This document shows positions 30,152-48,224 of a DNA stretch of 64,000 bases, piece after piece. Position numbers and translations under genes: made by a program. Within the stretch, counting starts at the first letter, position 1. Each line of letters opens with the position of its first letter. The notes under the pieces are model-generated. The model worked only from the letters and a program-made list of their open reading frames with translations. It had not been told where the DNA came from and did not search any database. The DNA comes from Ashinkailepas kermadecensis (lineage: Eukaryota; Arthropoda; Thecostraca; Neolepadidae): NCBI GenBank assembly GCA_034440615.1, contig JAOTOM010004133.1, positions 164,211 to 228,210 of the forward strand, written 5' to 3'.

Positions 30152-35186
<5,035 letters not shown>

Positions 35187-35189
35187 TGG

Positions 35190-36250
35190 CGCGGTGCCGA
35201 GCTCACCTGGAATGACCTGGGCTGACCTGAGCGGAGCTGACCTACTGAGCTGACCTGGGCCGGTTGGACTGGAATGACATATGCAGAGGTCGCCAGAGCC
35301 ACTTGGCGTGATCAAGAAACCTGGGGAACGACCCGTCGCGTTGCAATGCGGGAGCCGAGGGCCGGGGGTCACGTGTTGGAAGAAGAGCAGGCGTCTGACA
35401 GAGGTGCATGTGCTTGACTGCGATGTGGCCAGTTACCAAATTACACCATCAGCAGTGATGCGGCTGACGGCATTAATTTGGGCGGCGATTGCAAGCGACG
35501 CTGCATGTGGTTCAGCCATGAAAATACCTGTTCCACCTTCATCTAGTGACATCCAACGTGCTTCCTTCACCCACACTCAGCTTTACCCAGTAGCGTATTA
35601 GATAATGTAACTGGATGAGGCGGTGGACAGGGGTGCCATAGCGTAGCCTGTCTTGGTAAGGTCTGAAGTAGAAAGGAGTAGATTTCGCTCGTTGAACCCA
35701 CTAAACACCTGTCGAAAGTTTGTGCTGGGGCTCAAATTGGAGGGTTAATTGTGGCCTTTATACCGCGCAATTATTCCGCTGCCAGCATGTGGCAACAGGT
35801 ATGGGTGCAGAATGCGATGGGAGAGGTCTGGCGGATGCCACATCACTTCTCGTGAAAAACGTGCCCTCTTAGGATTCATATGTTTTTCGCGCTGTCATTC
35901 TGGCCGCTTTACCGCATCGCATGTATCATGATTCTGGGTACAGAACACATAACAATGATCACGTGTGACAGCAAGCCCCAATATACTGACATACTCAAAG
36001 GCGACCCAAGCCGGTCATTTGCGGGGAGGAGGAGGCGTAAGGGTGAGGAGGGAGGGGCGGCCTTCGAGAGTAGCAAAGCGCTTGGGCCAACCAGGAGAAA
36101 ATGTATCCAATTCCCGGGACTTCTGGAGCTTGGAACCATACGAGAAAAACAGCAGTGCTAACTCATATTTTTACCACAATGTGTATCCAAAGTTCAGAAA
36201 AATAAATCCCAGGAAATTGCATTTGTCTTAAATATGGTCATTTAGGGGGC
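35190..36250. other. Downstream of the tail-anchor gene, nothing recognised
   Basis: A short 'gagctgacctgggctgacct' repeat at 35200-35260. An AATAAA occurs near 36200 but is too distant to assign. Confidence 0.35.
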
Positions 36251-36256
36251 GCGTGG

Positions 36257-36562
36257 TCCCGATTATCCCCTTGTGCACACCCATGTCCCTACGTCCCTAA
36301 GTCGTTCTGGCGCCACCCCTTCTCTGCAGCCAGACTTTATCCGAAGTATTCCCGACATGGCCGAAAGGAAATGTGATACCAATATAAGGATGTCGTCTTT
36401 CTTGCCCAGTATCCCCATTATCCCCCTGTGCCCACCCATGTCCCTACGTCCCTAAGTCGTTCTGGCGCCACCACTTCTCTGCAGCCAGACTTTATCCGAA
36501 GTATTCCTGACATGGCCGAAAGGAAATGTGATACCACATATAAGGATGTCGTCTTTCTTGCC
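36257..36562. repeat. 155-bp tandem duplication
   Basis: 'tgtccctacgtccctaagtc' at 36284 and 36439, with matching sequence through 'aaggatgtcgtctttcttgcc' in both copies. Confidence 0.9.
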
Positions 36563-39110
36563 AAACTATTGTAGTTCACCAATGTGCATGCAGAGTAGAC
36601 GTTTTTCTGATTCTTTATAATCTATAACATGGCGAACTACAGCATAGGTGCAGCCATAATGCCAACGATGTGCCAGTGTGAATGAATACCTGTTCAAGGC
36701 AGTCGTGAGGCAAAGGCTCGCATGCGCCGCATGCTACGGCCCGATAATTTGCAAGACTAAGGAATTAATGTACTTCGTATCCGAACAATACAATACGATT
36801 GAAGCACAAAGAAGCAAACATTGTATTTCTGTCCCAGTGTTGTGCAAGAATCCCAGCAATGCAATACAATACTCTTCCTCATGTCAAAATGATTCGCAAG
36901 TGGGAAGGTGAACTTTGAACTTTGTGGGCTCGGAACTTTGTCATCTGTGAAAATTGTGATTCAATTATTTAGCCCTCGCCCGATCGTGGAGGGGGGGGGG
37001 GGGCTGATTTCCTGCCCTTTGTGGTTCTTCCGGGGCAGTGCAAAAACGGCACTAGGCAGTGTACTTAAGCTTAGCACACATTTTCCTACAGCAATTTCGC
37101 ATGTTTTAAAAAGGTGGAGATGGTCATTCAAGGTAACTGATCACGGCACGATATGTCATGTCACATAAAAATAAGTATGAAAAGATGTCACGCGATTCCG
37201 ACCACAGATCTTTACATGCAATTATCATGGATTGCCTACCTCAACAGAACAAAACTGATATCTCGTACTTTACGGAACTTTTGTTTGATTACGTCATGTT
37301 TTGTCATTGTCTTTTAGAGCAAACATCACAAATCTCGTCCAAATCGTGCATTTTACTACATAACCAAGTTCACTAGAAGTAACATGTCTGGGTGTAAATA
37401 AAAAGAATGATTCGAATCATTCCGAACTTAGTTATATTTCAGCAATGTAAGTTTTTTTTCACGATAATTGCATGCATGTTTTCCTTCTGACGCAAAAACA
37501 CTCGATTTTCGACATCGCCAAAAAATACCCTGAAGATCTAGGAAATACTGAAGGTAGACGCGCAAAATTTAGAGGGTGCATAACGGCTGTAGTGAACTGA
37601 CCGTAGTATACATTGCATGACCCTATGCCAATACCTTCTGGACCAAATGAGGTGGAGACCGATAGGCACACGACACCGACGGAACCTTTGTGACCTTGAA
37701 CGCTCGGCGACTGGGCGGCCAGCCGGCGGGCGGCCAGCCGGCTGGCGGCTGGAAGACAGCGGGCGGCTGGAAGACGGTTGGCGGCCGGTCGGTCGAATTT
37801 GTCATCCCGCGGTCAGTGGTCAGGCGTCGCCACGGCTTTTTACCAGGTGGCGTCTAACCCACCAGGACCAAGTCATAAACGACTCCAATTGTTTTTTGTT
37901 GTTTTTTTTTCAGAAACCAGTTATGGCAAAAATACGTAACATTTTGAGAACTTGGTTATTTATAGCACAGAAGCTTTTGAGAGGCCCAAAATATTAGTTC
38001 ATTCACTATCGATTTCCATGCAAAATCATGAACTTCAAGACAGTGGTATATTATCAACTGTTACTCCCACTGGATGGTGTAATCCTGTCTCATGGGGTGC
38101 GAGCCAATGGGTATTTGACAGCATGGAAAAAATGCCCAAAATCACCAAGGAATTGTTTAACTTGACAAACAGGTTGAACATCATCCTGTGGTGGTGCACG
38201 CTCAGTCCTCACTGTCTGCTTACAATGCACTGATAGATCATGGTCTCTATATTCACTGTACACGGTCTGGCTATGCACGCTGTTGTCTCGAGCCTTGCTC
38301 TGACGCGACTGGCCCCGTCGGGGCGAACAGTCGGGAGTAAGTCGCGCGTCCGTGGTGCCATAACCATAAACCACGGTCCGCGCTCCGCACATGCGACACA
38401 CGCACAACACATCCTTAAATATGGATTGCTCACAAACTTTCCTTCACATCTCAGATTACAAAGTGTTAATCCATCCCTGATTCTGAGCAATGCTGTGAGT
38501 GCTTCAGATAAGGATGTGCATATACGCACCTCGCTTCCATAGCAATGCAGATTAACACATGTGGCAGGAAATTGAAGCAATTATACATATATGGATGACC
38601 TGCAGCTGTTGCCTTGTTACAGTGAAATAAATGGGAAAATAGCGCAGCTCACTCAGTATTTTGTTCCGTCAAAGAGCCTCTGTACACATAGCTGAAATTA
38701 TCGTCCTGCTTGGAACCCGTATGTACTAAGGTAACGTTTTCTTTCTTTTTTATTGCACTTTGCATCCACGATTTTCGAAGTTTTAATCAACCAGAAAATG
38801 ACAGGGGCTTCAGAGGAGGTCATCAAACATCTTTAAAATCGGAGGTCTTATCAGAGAAAAGGCGTGCGAGTTATTCGAAAATCGCTTTGGTTTCACAGCT
38901 GTACGCATTTTATCGACCGTTTATACGAAACATGTGAGACAGCTCACTGGTTCGTCAGGGACAGCGTCAGCATTTTTGTCACCTCCGGACAAATTTCGGT
39001 ACCTACAATAGCTAGGCCGCTATTGGTATGTATATCATTTTCCACGCCATCGCCAATGGTGGCTGACTCTCAGAGCCTCACAGGAGTGCCAATGGGCTAG
39101 TCAGTCTACG
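36563..39110. other. AT-rich intergenic stretch, no gene recognised
   Basis: A poly-G tract at ~36990 and a short GGC(G/T)GCC-type repeat at 37700-37790. Small open frames show no recognisable domain. Confidence 0.4.
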
Positions 39111-39149
39111 TTGTGCCGTTATTACGACGTTATGCCGGTGTTTGGGCCG

Positions 39150-39985
39150 TAGGACGCGACTGGCAAACGTGGGCACGGCGCACGCAAATTGCGCCGCTGC
39201 GCCGCTGCGCCGGCGCGAATTCTTTTGAAAAAAAAACGGCGCAACGGCGCGCGGCGCAAGTCAAAAATCCGCCCCGCTATCCGCGCCGTTGCCCAGCTTT
39301 AGCGAGCGATAAAAGACGACCTAAGAATCCGACGCGGCAAACACATATGTACCTGACTACCTGTTACGTGTAGTATTATAAGTAATTATACTAACCATAT
39401 ACATTAGTAAAAGTAACTACCTGTAAAGTTCCATATACATTACTAAAACTTTTAGTAACCTTTAAAACATTTAAACCTTTAAAACCTTATGGTAGCGTTC
39501 TGACTTTATAGGGTAATCTGAAAGGTCTCAGACTGAGACAGACTCAGACATTGCATTTATTGCATTTTTTTTAGATGAGTAGAGACAGAAACTCAGACTC
39601 AGTGGGCGGGCCCAATCTGGCTAAATTTACCGCCGGCAGAGCAATATAGCTCACGGGCCATATTTTAATCTTTAATGTGAATATAGGTAACTGTGATGCC
39701 AATTATAAGTTGTATTTTCAATAAAAATGACTTTTTTATAGCCTAAAACTGGTTTTTTGGGGGCTAAATGGGTAGAAACTTTTGCACTGCACATAGTTTT
39801 TGTGTAGGCATACTTAATTAATAGCGGCGCGCGGCGCAGCGGCGCAGCGGCGCGGGCCGCAACTGCAGGGGCCAAAAATAGCGGCGCAGTGGCGCGGGCG
39901 CAGGTGGGCATCGCCGCCGGCGCAGGGGCGCGGGCGCTGACGCAAGTACCAAAATTCAGCGGTGCGCCCACCTTTGGCGACTAGG
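39150..39985. mobile_element. Candidate foldback MITE with GCGCC-rich ends
   Basis: The left end 'gactggcaaacgtgggcacg' and the right end 'gcgcccacctttggcgacta' are inverted copies, each continuing inward into (GCGCAGCGGC)-type repeats (39175-39270, 39825-39960). The interior is AT-rich with no transposase. 'taggac' flanks both sides, a possible short target duplication. Confidence 0.55.
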
Positions 39986-40379
39986 ACTGTGTGATACTCC
40001 GTTCTTCAGCACGGACGGAAATATTAATAGGCCACGCGTTCAGTCCCGGGTGGCGCAACGACAATGAAGGCGAACAACGACCAGCACGTCACCCGACCTC
40101 GGCCCCAGTACGGAGCTGACCCTTGGGTCAACATACAGTAGGGTGCCGCCGAACCTTGACACCGCGCTGACCAAGTCTGTTGTAACGCTACAGGGTGCTA
40201 CTGTGTTATGTTCTGTCACGACGCATTCACATAATGAACGATTGGCATCGCTGGCTGCTCACATCGATCCAACGTGGACGGTGGTATCGCATCAGAGACA
40301 ACAGAGCTCAGCAGCAGCAGCCTTTCTGTCGGTGTGCATGAGCCGACTTAAGGGCAGCTTGCTTATATCCCTTGTGAAC

Positions 40380-41556
40380 ACTGGCGGATCCAGGGGGGGC
40401 CATTCCGGCCATGCCCCCCCAAGCGCTTCAAAGGGGGGCCATAGTATCTTTGCCCCCCCCAACCAACGAAAGTAAACTGAATTAAAATGCAGTAATCTTT
40501 GCTGAGGTAAAAAAATAGCGTTCCGGGTGAAATAATCTCCAATTTTACAGGTATTTTTTACTAATTTTTTGGAAGCACAATATGGTAGCATAGTAGATTC
40601 TGACATATCGAGGGTTATATGCTGTTGAAGTTCTGCTTACAGCAAGAGATGACGAAATCAGCAGTTTCATTATTCCTTCGTCAGATAGGTTCATGAAGTT
40701 TGTTTAGCCAGTAACGGGCAAGTGGACCCAGTGAGCCAGATTTCGAAAGCGGAATTTGAACAGGATGTTTTGTGCGAGTGACCAGTTGAGCTCAGTTGAG
40801 CAGCATGTTTCGTATGTTGGTGTTGGGGTTGCTAAGATGAACAGACAGGCTACATTGACTGATTTTTTTCAAGAAGAATAGCAACAGGAGGTATGTATTT
40901 ACACTGGCGGATCCAGGGAGGAGCCATTCCGGCCATGGCCCACCCGAAGCGCTTAAAAAGGGGGCCATGGTGCCTTTTGGCCCCCCCGAAACCAACAGAA
41001 GTCAACTAAATTAAAATGCAGTAACCTTTGGCGAGGTTAAAAAGTAGCGTCTGGATGAAAGAATCTCCAATTTTAAATTTTAAAAAAAATTGTTTGGAAG
41101 CCAGTTTGGTAGCATAGTAGATTCTAACACACATCGAGGGCTCCATGCTCTAAGTTCTGCTTACAGCAAGAGTTGACAAAATCGGATCCGCCAGTGTGTA
41201 CACGTGCATGAACGTTGACGTGGTACAAGACGTTGAACGAGAACGTGAACGTTTTGGTAAGCAAGAACAAAAATCCGGTAACATAGAAACGGTGGAGGTA
41301 GGCTGGGGCCCCTACACAGGAAACTATGTTGTCAATTATTATTTTTTTCTTCAGATGGGCCCCTTTGCCAAATAGTGGTCGAAATCCGGTGCTTTTAACC
41401 AAAAATAGCGGGAGAAGGGGCACCCTCCAAATCCGTTCGACTCCTCCCCTGATGTAATTCCTAGGTACGCCACTGGGGGAGGGGGAGGGGAGGGGCTGAT
41501 GCCGAAGACCGAAAGTTGCCCCCCCCCCCAAACCGGTGGGCTAGATCCGCCAGTGC
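40380..41556 (+). repeat. Left arm of a large inverted repeat
   Basis: Reverse complement of 42978-44122. Includes matching 'cactggcggatccagg' ends, 'gtagcatagtagattct', 'cgtcagataggttcatgaag' and 'ccgaagaccgaaagttg'. Built of hAT-like 'cactggcggatc' bounded units; no transposase. Confidence 0.88.
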
Positions 41557-41664
41557 TTGTGAAGCAGAATCAGTTGACGTCCGCTCACTCGTCCGTCTCA
41601 GACGGTTGTGCAGCACACCAGGACCAGCGTCCACTGTCCATCGTTACGCTAGGCCCAATATTTC

Positions 41665-42735
41665 CACAACCATGGGCGTAGCCACGGATTTGAAATGGGG
41701 GGGGGGACAAACCAGGGGCTCGGGAATTTTGGCAGGTGCCCCACCCCCAGGAGCAGGAGAGGTGCCTCTGGGCAGGAGAGGTGCCCCACCCCCACCCCAC
41801 CTCAAATAAAAATCCCCGGATTTCAGCCTTCATTTTCAATGTTTGGTTTGGATTCAATCTGATATTTCGGGGACAAAAATGTTGCGTCAAAATTAGCAAA
41901 TGTCACTGCTTATCATTGCCTATGTACACCTAGGTTTATGCTGTATGTGCTGGGCCCGATTTCACGATCTCCGTAGAGCAATGCTGTAATTACGTTAAGC
42001 GTTGCCCTCTTGTACCGGAAAACAGAAAATATTAGACGCTGGGTTTTGTTGTAGGAAATGTGGACTTACACGGATCTTGCCTTCCTGTTCCTGTTCCTTC
42101 TTGTTCCTGTTCCTGTTTTACGGGAACACATTTTAATCCAATAACAGCCCGGGGCGTATATAGGGTAATAGCACCGGGGGCATGTGCCCCCCCCATGGTA
42201 GGTGGCATTCCTCCGGCCGGGAAAAGGCACCCCTCCAAGAAGGTTTGAGTGCACCCTCTCCAGAGTTTCCAGCCCGAGGCGCACATCTGAGAGAAAAAGC
42301 ACCCCCTTGGAAGGAAAAGCGCCCCTCAGGGAAGGCCCGAATGCACCCCTCCATCTACTTTTTTCAGCCAGAAGCGCCTCTCCAGCTACTTTCGTGGTGT
42401 CGCCCCTCCAATGAAGTGACGTCCCTCTAGGCAATTGCTCCCGATGACAATTTCTGGATCCACCCCTGATTACAAGCTCTCTCGTGGTTATGAACCCCTG
42501 CTGGTCATAAAGTTGTGCTTTTTTGACAACTCGTTGAACCATTGATAATAAAGCTGACGACGTGAAAAATAACTATTTCAAAGATGTTTGCATATTTTAT
42601 ATGTCCGGAACAGCAATGTGGGGGTGCAAATTAAAGACAAGCAATGAGAGTGTCGTCGGAACAAGTTATGGCGGATTTCTTGGTGAGCTACTGGCCAAAT
42701 TGGATATGGGTGCCTGCTATCCAGTGGCGTCGCCA
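41665..42735. repeat. Third copy of the dispersed repeat family, in the spacer of the inverted repeat
   Basis: Matches 24719-25745 at its left and 10280-10800 at its right, including 'ccggaacagcaatgtgg' and the 'gcgcccctc' motif run. Confidence 0.65.
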
Positions 42736-42977
42736 CGAAATTCTTCCAGGGGGGGCAATATTGATAGGGGGCCTCCTGCCCCCGAAAGGGGGCCTCCACT
42801 GTGTTAGGGCCTCCTATTGCTTTTTTAGGCTCTTGGTATGGTTCCAGAATGGGGAACATGGCTTCATATTGATGTCTTGTTTGTTCTTGGTATGGTGCAT
42901 CATTTACGCAAAGCGGAATAGCAAGAATCTTTTTTTTCCGCTGAGAACTGAGCCATACCAGGGTATAAATAAGCAAA

Positions 42978-44122
42978 CGCACTGGCGGATCTAGCCCACC
43001 GGTTTGGGGGGGGGCCAACTTTCGGTTTTCGGCGTCAGCCCCCCCCCCCCCCCCCCTCCCCCTCCCCCAGTGGCGTACTTAGGAATGGCATCAGAGGAGG
43101 GGTCGAAGGGATTTGGAGGGTGCCCATTCTCCCACTACTTTTGGTTAAAAGCATCGGATTTCTTCCACTATTTGTCAAGTGGACCCATTTTTTACAATAA
43201 TAATTAACGACAACATAATTTCCTGTGTAGGGGCCCCAGCCTACCTCCACCGCTTCTAAGTTACGGGATTTGTGTTCTTGTTTACCAAAACGTTCATGTT
43301 CACGTTCAACGTCTTGTACCACGTCAACGTTCGTGCACGTGTACACACTGGCAGATCCGATTTTGTCAACTCTTGCTGTAAGCAGAACTTGAACAGCATA
43401 GAACCCTCGATGCGTGTCAGAATGTACTATGCTACCATATTGGCTTCTAAACAATTATAAGAATACCTTTAAAATTGGAGATACTTTCATCCAGACGATA
43501 TTTTTTAACCTCGGCAAAGGTTACTGCATTTTCATTCAGTTTACTTCTGTTGGTTTCGGGAGGCCAAAAGACCCTTTTAAGCGCTTCGGGGGAGCCATGG
43601 CCGGAATGGCCCCTCCCTGGATCCGCTAGTGAATGTAGCCTGTCTCTTCATCTTAGCAACCCCAACACCAACATACGAAACATGCTGCTCAACTGGGCTC
43701 AACTGGTCACTCGCACAAAACATCCTGTTCAAATTCCGCTTTCGAAATTTGGCTCACTGGGTCCGCTTGCCCGTTACTGGCTAAACAAACTTCATGAACC
43801 TATCTGACGAAGGAATAATGAAACTGCTGATTTCGTCATCTCTTGCTGTAAGCAGAACTTCAACAGCATAAAACCCTCGATGCGTCAGAATCTACTATGC
43901 TACCATATTGGACTTCCAAACAATCATAACAAAATACCTTTAAAATTGGAGATTATTTCACTCGGAAAGCTATTTTTTAACCTCAGCAAAGGCTACTGCA
44001 TTTTAATTTAGTTTACTTTTATTGGTTGGAGGGGGGGGGGGGGCAAAAGACACTATGGCCCCCCCTTTGAAGCGCTTGGGGGGGCATGGCCGGAATGCCC
44101 CCCCCCCTGGATCCGCCAGTGC
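42978..44122 (-). repeat. Right arm of a large inverted repeat
   Basis: Inverted partner of 40380-41556. Long poly-C/poly-G tracts (43040-43060, 44030-44105) differ most in length between arms. Confidence 0.88.
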
Positions 44123-44139
44123 CAGTGACGTACCTATAT

Positions 44140-44930
44140 TTGCGTCAAAGGGAGGGGGGCAAACGTATTTGGAGGGGTCCACCTACTCAATAAAAAGTCT
44201 TCCGATTTCGACCACTATTTTGTCAAAGGGGACCTTTTTATATAAAACAATTAGTGACCAACTAAATTATCCTGTCGAGGGGCCTAATCTACCACTATCG
44301 TTTCTGATTCGTCGGATTTCAACCCTGGCTCCCCCATCCTGTTCGAATGTATTCTTTTGGTATCCCTTGATAAGTCACCTTGCACTGCTGAAATTGCACC
44401 TACACAGATCACTTTAAAATGTAAAATTTACCAATTTCAGACATTCCAGTTCATAGTGCCCGGTCGCCACGACGCCAACGTTAGTGCATGTGCACACCCA
44501 TCTTGCGCATTCGGCGCATTCGCCACACTTCGTGCGATGCTACGGATTCTGCTGGGCCTCCTACGCTTTGCTAATTGCTGCCACATGATAGACTTGCGCC
44601 TTATCTGACGTGTTGAAATGCTTTGTATGGGCGTTCGCTGCGAAAATTCGATTAATTAAATTCGATCATTAGTTTCCTACTTCTCATATTTTATGATGAA
44701 GAAATGCGGATACCCGCTGAGCTTTGATGCACCTCATATCTTTGATTAAACATGCTTCCAGGTTGGCTACCGAACCGAGGCCCAGCCTGAGTGTACTTCT
44801 TTGGACCCGTTTCGTATTTCTTCGTCTACGGATATGTCTTAGGGCTCCAATCCATTTTTGTTCGAGGCCCAATGCATTTTCGAAACCCCTGCTCGTTTTA
44901 GGGTTTGTTGCTTCTTTGTGCACCGATGAT
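44140..44930. other. Intergenic, nothing recognised
   Basis: Mixed sequence with no coding or element signal. Confidence 0.35.
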
Positions 44931-44939
44931 TTTTCTTAG

Positions 44940-45990
44940 TTCTCGTGGCTCTTTCAATGATCTCAATGTATTTATTTAGTGCCCGGTATTTTTGTTCGTT
45001 CTGGGACCATGTTGCTTATTGCGACCCCAGCCTCTTTTCAGGCCCTTGTGCGGTCGCATGGCCCCTGTGTACCTTGAGAGCTTCCGGTGTTTTTTTGTGT
45101 GTTTTTTTAGAGTTCCCGCTATATTTATTTATGGCTGCAACGCATGTTTTAGGGCCCTGTCACTTTTGCGAGACTGCGCTTTGGAGGGCCAGTTACATTT
45201 TCGGTCCCCGTTGTGCTCTTAGGGTCCCGCTGTGTTTATTTGGGGCTTCTGACGCACATTTGTGGGGCCCAGTACGATTTTGGGTCTTCGGTGCGATATT
45301 TCTGGGTCTTAGCGCAACTTATCGCGCCCAGGCGCGTGGTTCCGGGGACCCAACGCCAGTTATCTGGGGTCAACGCAATTTTTGTGGACCTCTTCTGAAT
45401 TTTCTTTAAATTCCGAATCTCGGCCTGATTTTTCGAGTCCCTGGCGCCATGTTTTTCCATCTCACCTCGATTTTCTTCGAGCTCCGGTATGTTTTTCGAT
45501 GCCGTACGCGATTTTTCAAGGCATCTGATGATATGTTCGGTGCTCCAGAACCATTTTCCTGACCCCGACTTTTTTGGAATCCCTCCTTATTTTGGAGGGC
45601 TCCGGCTTTCTTTTTCGGATACCGATGCGACTTTGGGGGTCACACGGTGCTTATGTGGAGCCCTAGTCGCCAATTGTTGGTAGCCCCGACGTGAATTTTT
45701 GATGCCCAGACCAAATTTGTGGTACTACCGATGGGAATTATGGGTCCGAGCGTGATATTTGGTGGGACCGGTTCGAGTTTGCGGGGCGCGTTGTACTTAG
45801 CTGTGGCCCCAACGCGATCTTGGCGGTTCCTGTTGCAGATTTTCGGGCCTCGGAGCGAGTTTTCTGGGGCCCGCCGCATTTACTTTGAGCCCCGACGCGA
45901 ATTCTGGTGGACCGACGCGATTTTTGTTGGCCCCAGCGCGACTTTTGGGGGCCTCGGCTCGATTCTTGGGAGCATATCCCTCTTAGGAGG
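44940..45990. repeat. Degenerate ~30-bp array
   Basis: Recurring 'ggggccc...gcgcgatttt' units every ~30 bp, strongly diverged. Resembles 1590-2150 and leads into the tighter 21-bp array. Open frames are not credible genes. Confidence 0.6.
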
Positions 45991-46194
45991 GAGGGGGCAT
46001 TTGCCCCTTTGATATGCCACTGCGGCCACCGAAGGAGTTTTTTGTTCAGCCGATGGCACCTTTCGGAGTATAAAAGCCCTCCGGGTAATTTTTGCCGGAA
46101 CTGTTCTTAATTTTCCGGTGCTGGGGTCCATTCGACCGAGTCTCGGTGTGAACATTTGGACATCGAGTTCTATTTTTTTAAAGGTCTTGATGTG

Positions 46195-47435
46195 ATATAT
46201 TTGATGTGATAGCCTCCTTGACAATCCTGTAGGCCTCCTTTGCAATCCAGGGGGCCTCCTTGATAATCCTGTGGGCCTCCTTTGCAATCCTGGAGGCCTC
46301 CTTGACAATCATGTGGGCCTCCTTTGCAATCCTGGGGGCCTCCTTTGTAATCCTGTGGGCCTCCTTTGCAATCCTGGGGGCCTCCTTTGCAATCCTGGGG
46401 TCTCCTTTGTAATCACGGGAGCCTCCTTTGCAATCCTGGGGGCTTCCTTTGCAATCCTGGAGGCCTCCTTTGCGATCTTGGGGTCTCCTTTGCAATCCTG
46501 GGGCCTCCTTTGCAATCATGTGGGCCTCTTTTGCAATCCTGGGGGCCTCCTTGATAATCCTGTGGGCCTCTTTTGCAATCCTGGTGCCTCCTTTGTAATC
46601 CTGTGGGCCTCCTTTGCAATCCTGGGGGCCTCCTTTACAATCCTGGGGGCCTCCTTTGCAATCCTGGGGGGCCTCCTTCGCTAGCCTGGAGGCATCCTTC
46701 GCAATCCTGGGGGTCTCCTTTGGAATCCTGGGGGCCTCCTTTGCAATCATGGGGTCTCCTTTGTAATCACGGGAGCCTCCTTTGCAATCCTGTGGGCTTC
46801 CTTTGCAATCCTGGAGGCCTCCTTTGCAATCCTGGGGGCCTCCTTGATAATCCTGTGGGCCTCCTTTGCAATCCTGGTGCCTCCTTTGTAATCCTGTGGG
46901 CCTCCTTTGCAATCCTGGGGGACTCCTTTGCAATCATGGGGTCTCCTTTGCAATCCTGGGGGCTTCCTTCGCGAGCCTGGAGGAATCCTTCGCTAGCCTG
47001 GAGGCATCCTTCGCAATCCTGGGGTCTACTTTGCAATCATGGGGCCTCCTTTGCAATCATGGGGCCTCCTTTGCAATCCTGAGGGCCTCCTTTGCGATCC
47101 TGGAGACCTTTGCAATCCTGGGGGCCTCCTTTGCAATCCTGGGGGCCTCCTTTGTAATCCTGGAGGCCTCCTTTGCAATCCTGGAGGCCTCCTTTCCAAT
47201 CCTGGGGGCCTCCTTTGCAATCCTGGGGGCCTCCTTTGCAATCCTGGGGGCCTCCTTCGTAATCACGGGGGCCTCCTTTGCAATCCTTGGGGCCTCCTTT
47301 GCAATCCTGGAGGCCTCCTTTGCAATCCTGTGGGTCTCCTTTACAATCCTGGGGGCCTCCTCTGTAATCACGGGGGCCTCGTTTTCAATCATGGGGGCCT
47401 CCTTTGCATTCCTGGGGCCTCCGTGCCAATTGTTG
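46195..47435 (+). repeat. 21-bp minisatellite, ~55-60 units
   Basis: Unit 'gggggcctcctttgcaatcct' with small variants and occasional short units. Because 21 is a multiple of three, long spurious frames exist on both strands. Confidence 0.93.
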
Positions 47436-47579
47436 GCACTCTCTTGATTTCTGGGGCCTGCTATCTTCTCCTAGGTGACTCCTTCTTCGAATTAGGGGCC
47501 TCCTCTCACGTCTTGGAGGCCTCCTCTCACGTCTCGTCGGCCTTCTTGCTCACTTTTTTCCTGTGCATTTCCGGATAGG

Positions 47580-48220
47580 GGCCTCCTCAAATTTCAGGGG
47601 GGCGCCCCCCCCCCCAGTCTCACGACAGGGGGGTCGACTGTATACGGTTATCACTCCCTATATGAAAGCCGAAACATCGAACATTATGGTCAGAATATAG
47701 CCCTATGTGTGGTGCCAGCATGTTACTGGATTACACCAAATATTTAGCGAACAATACAAATAGGCTCCAACATTATAACTACGAGACAAAAGTAAGAGAG
47801 GAAAAAAATAAACTTCAGCATCAATTTCCAACCACAAAATAGAATGTTGCTATACGAACATAGATCAGAGCTTTTCACTTTATCGCATGACGTATAACAA
47901 GACTTAACGTGTGACTGCATTGTGCAGAAACTTCACCACTGCTGAACTGATTAAACTGAGGTGCTTTAGATGTGCGCACATATACTCAGTCAAACATGAG
48001 TAATTCTTCCCTTGAAAGTTCGGAAAAATGATCTGGCCTGGTGGTCGCTCAAACATAAAAAGCAGTTACTTCGCATAACAAGAGCTATCTATCCCAAGAT
48101 ATAAAGGGACAATCCGACACGGCGTGAGTAAACCAGAACCAACTCGCAATGCACACGAATTGCACAGGCAATCACTAGAGGCAGGTTATAATTTAATTAT
48201 GGGTAACCAGTTCTCGCAGG
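47580..48220. other. AT-rich spacer, nothing recognised
   Basis: Lies between the 21-bp and 16-bp arrays. No features seen. Confidence 0.4.
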
Positions 48221-48224
48221 TGAA

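Noticed and set aside
41665..44122. Functional hAT transposon
   Set aside because: The 'cactggcggatc' ends look hAT-like, but no transposase-like protein is encoded anywhere in the arms or spacer.
46195..47435. CRISPR array or repetitive protein gene
   Set aside because: Units are directly adjacent without unique spacers, the DNA is eukaryotic, and the frames exist on both strands because the unit length is 21 bp.
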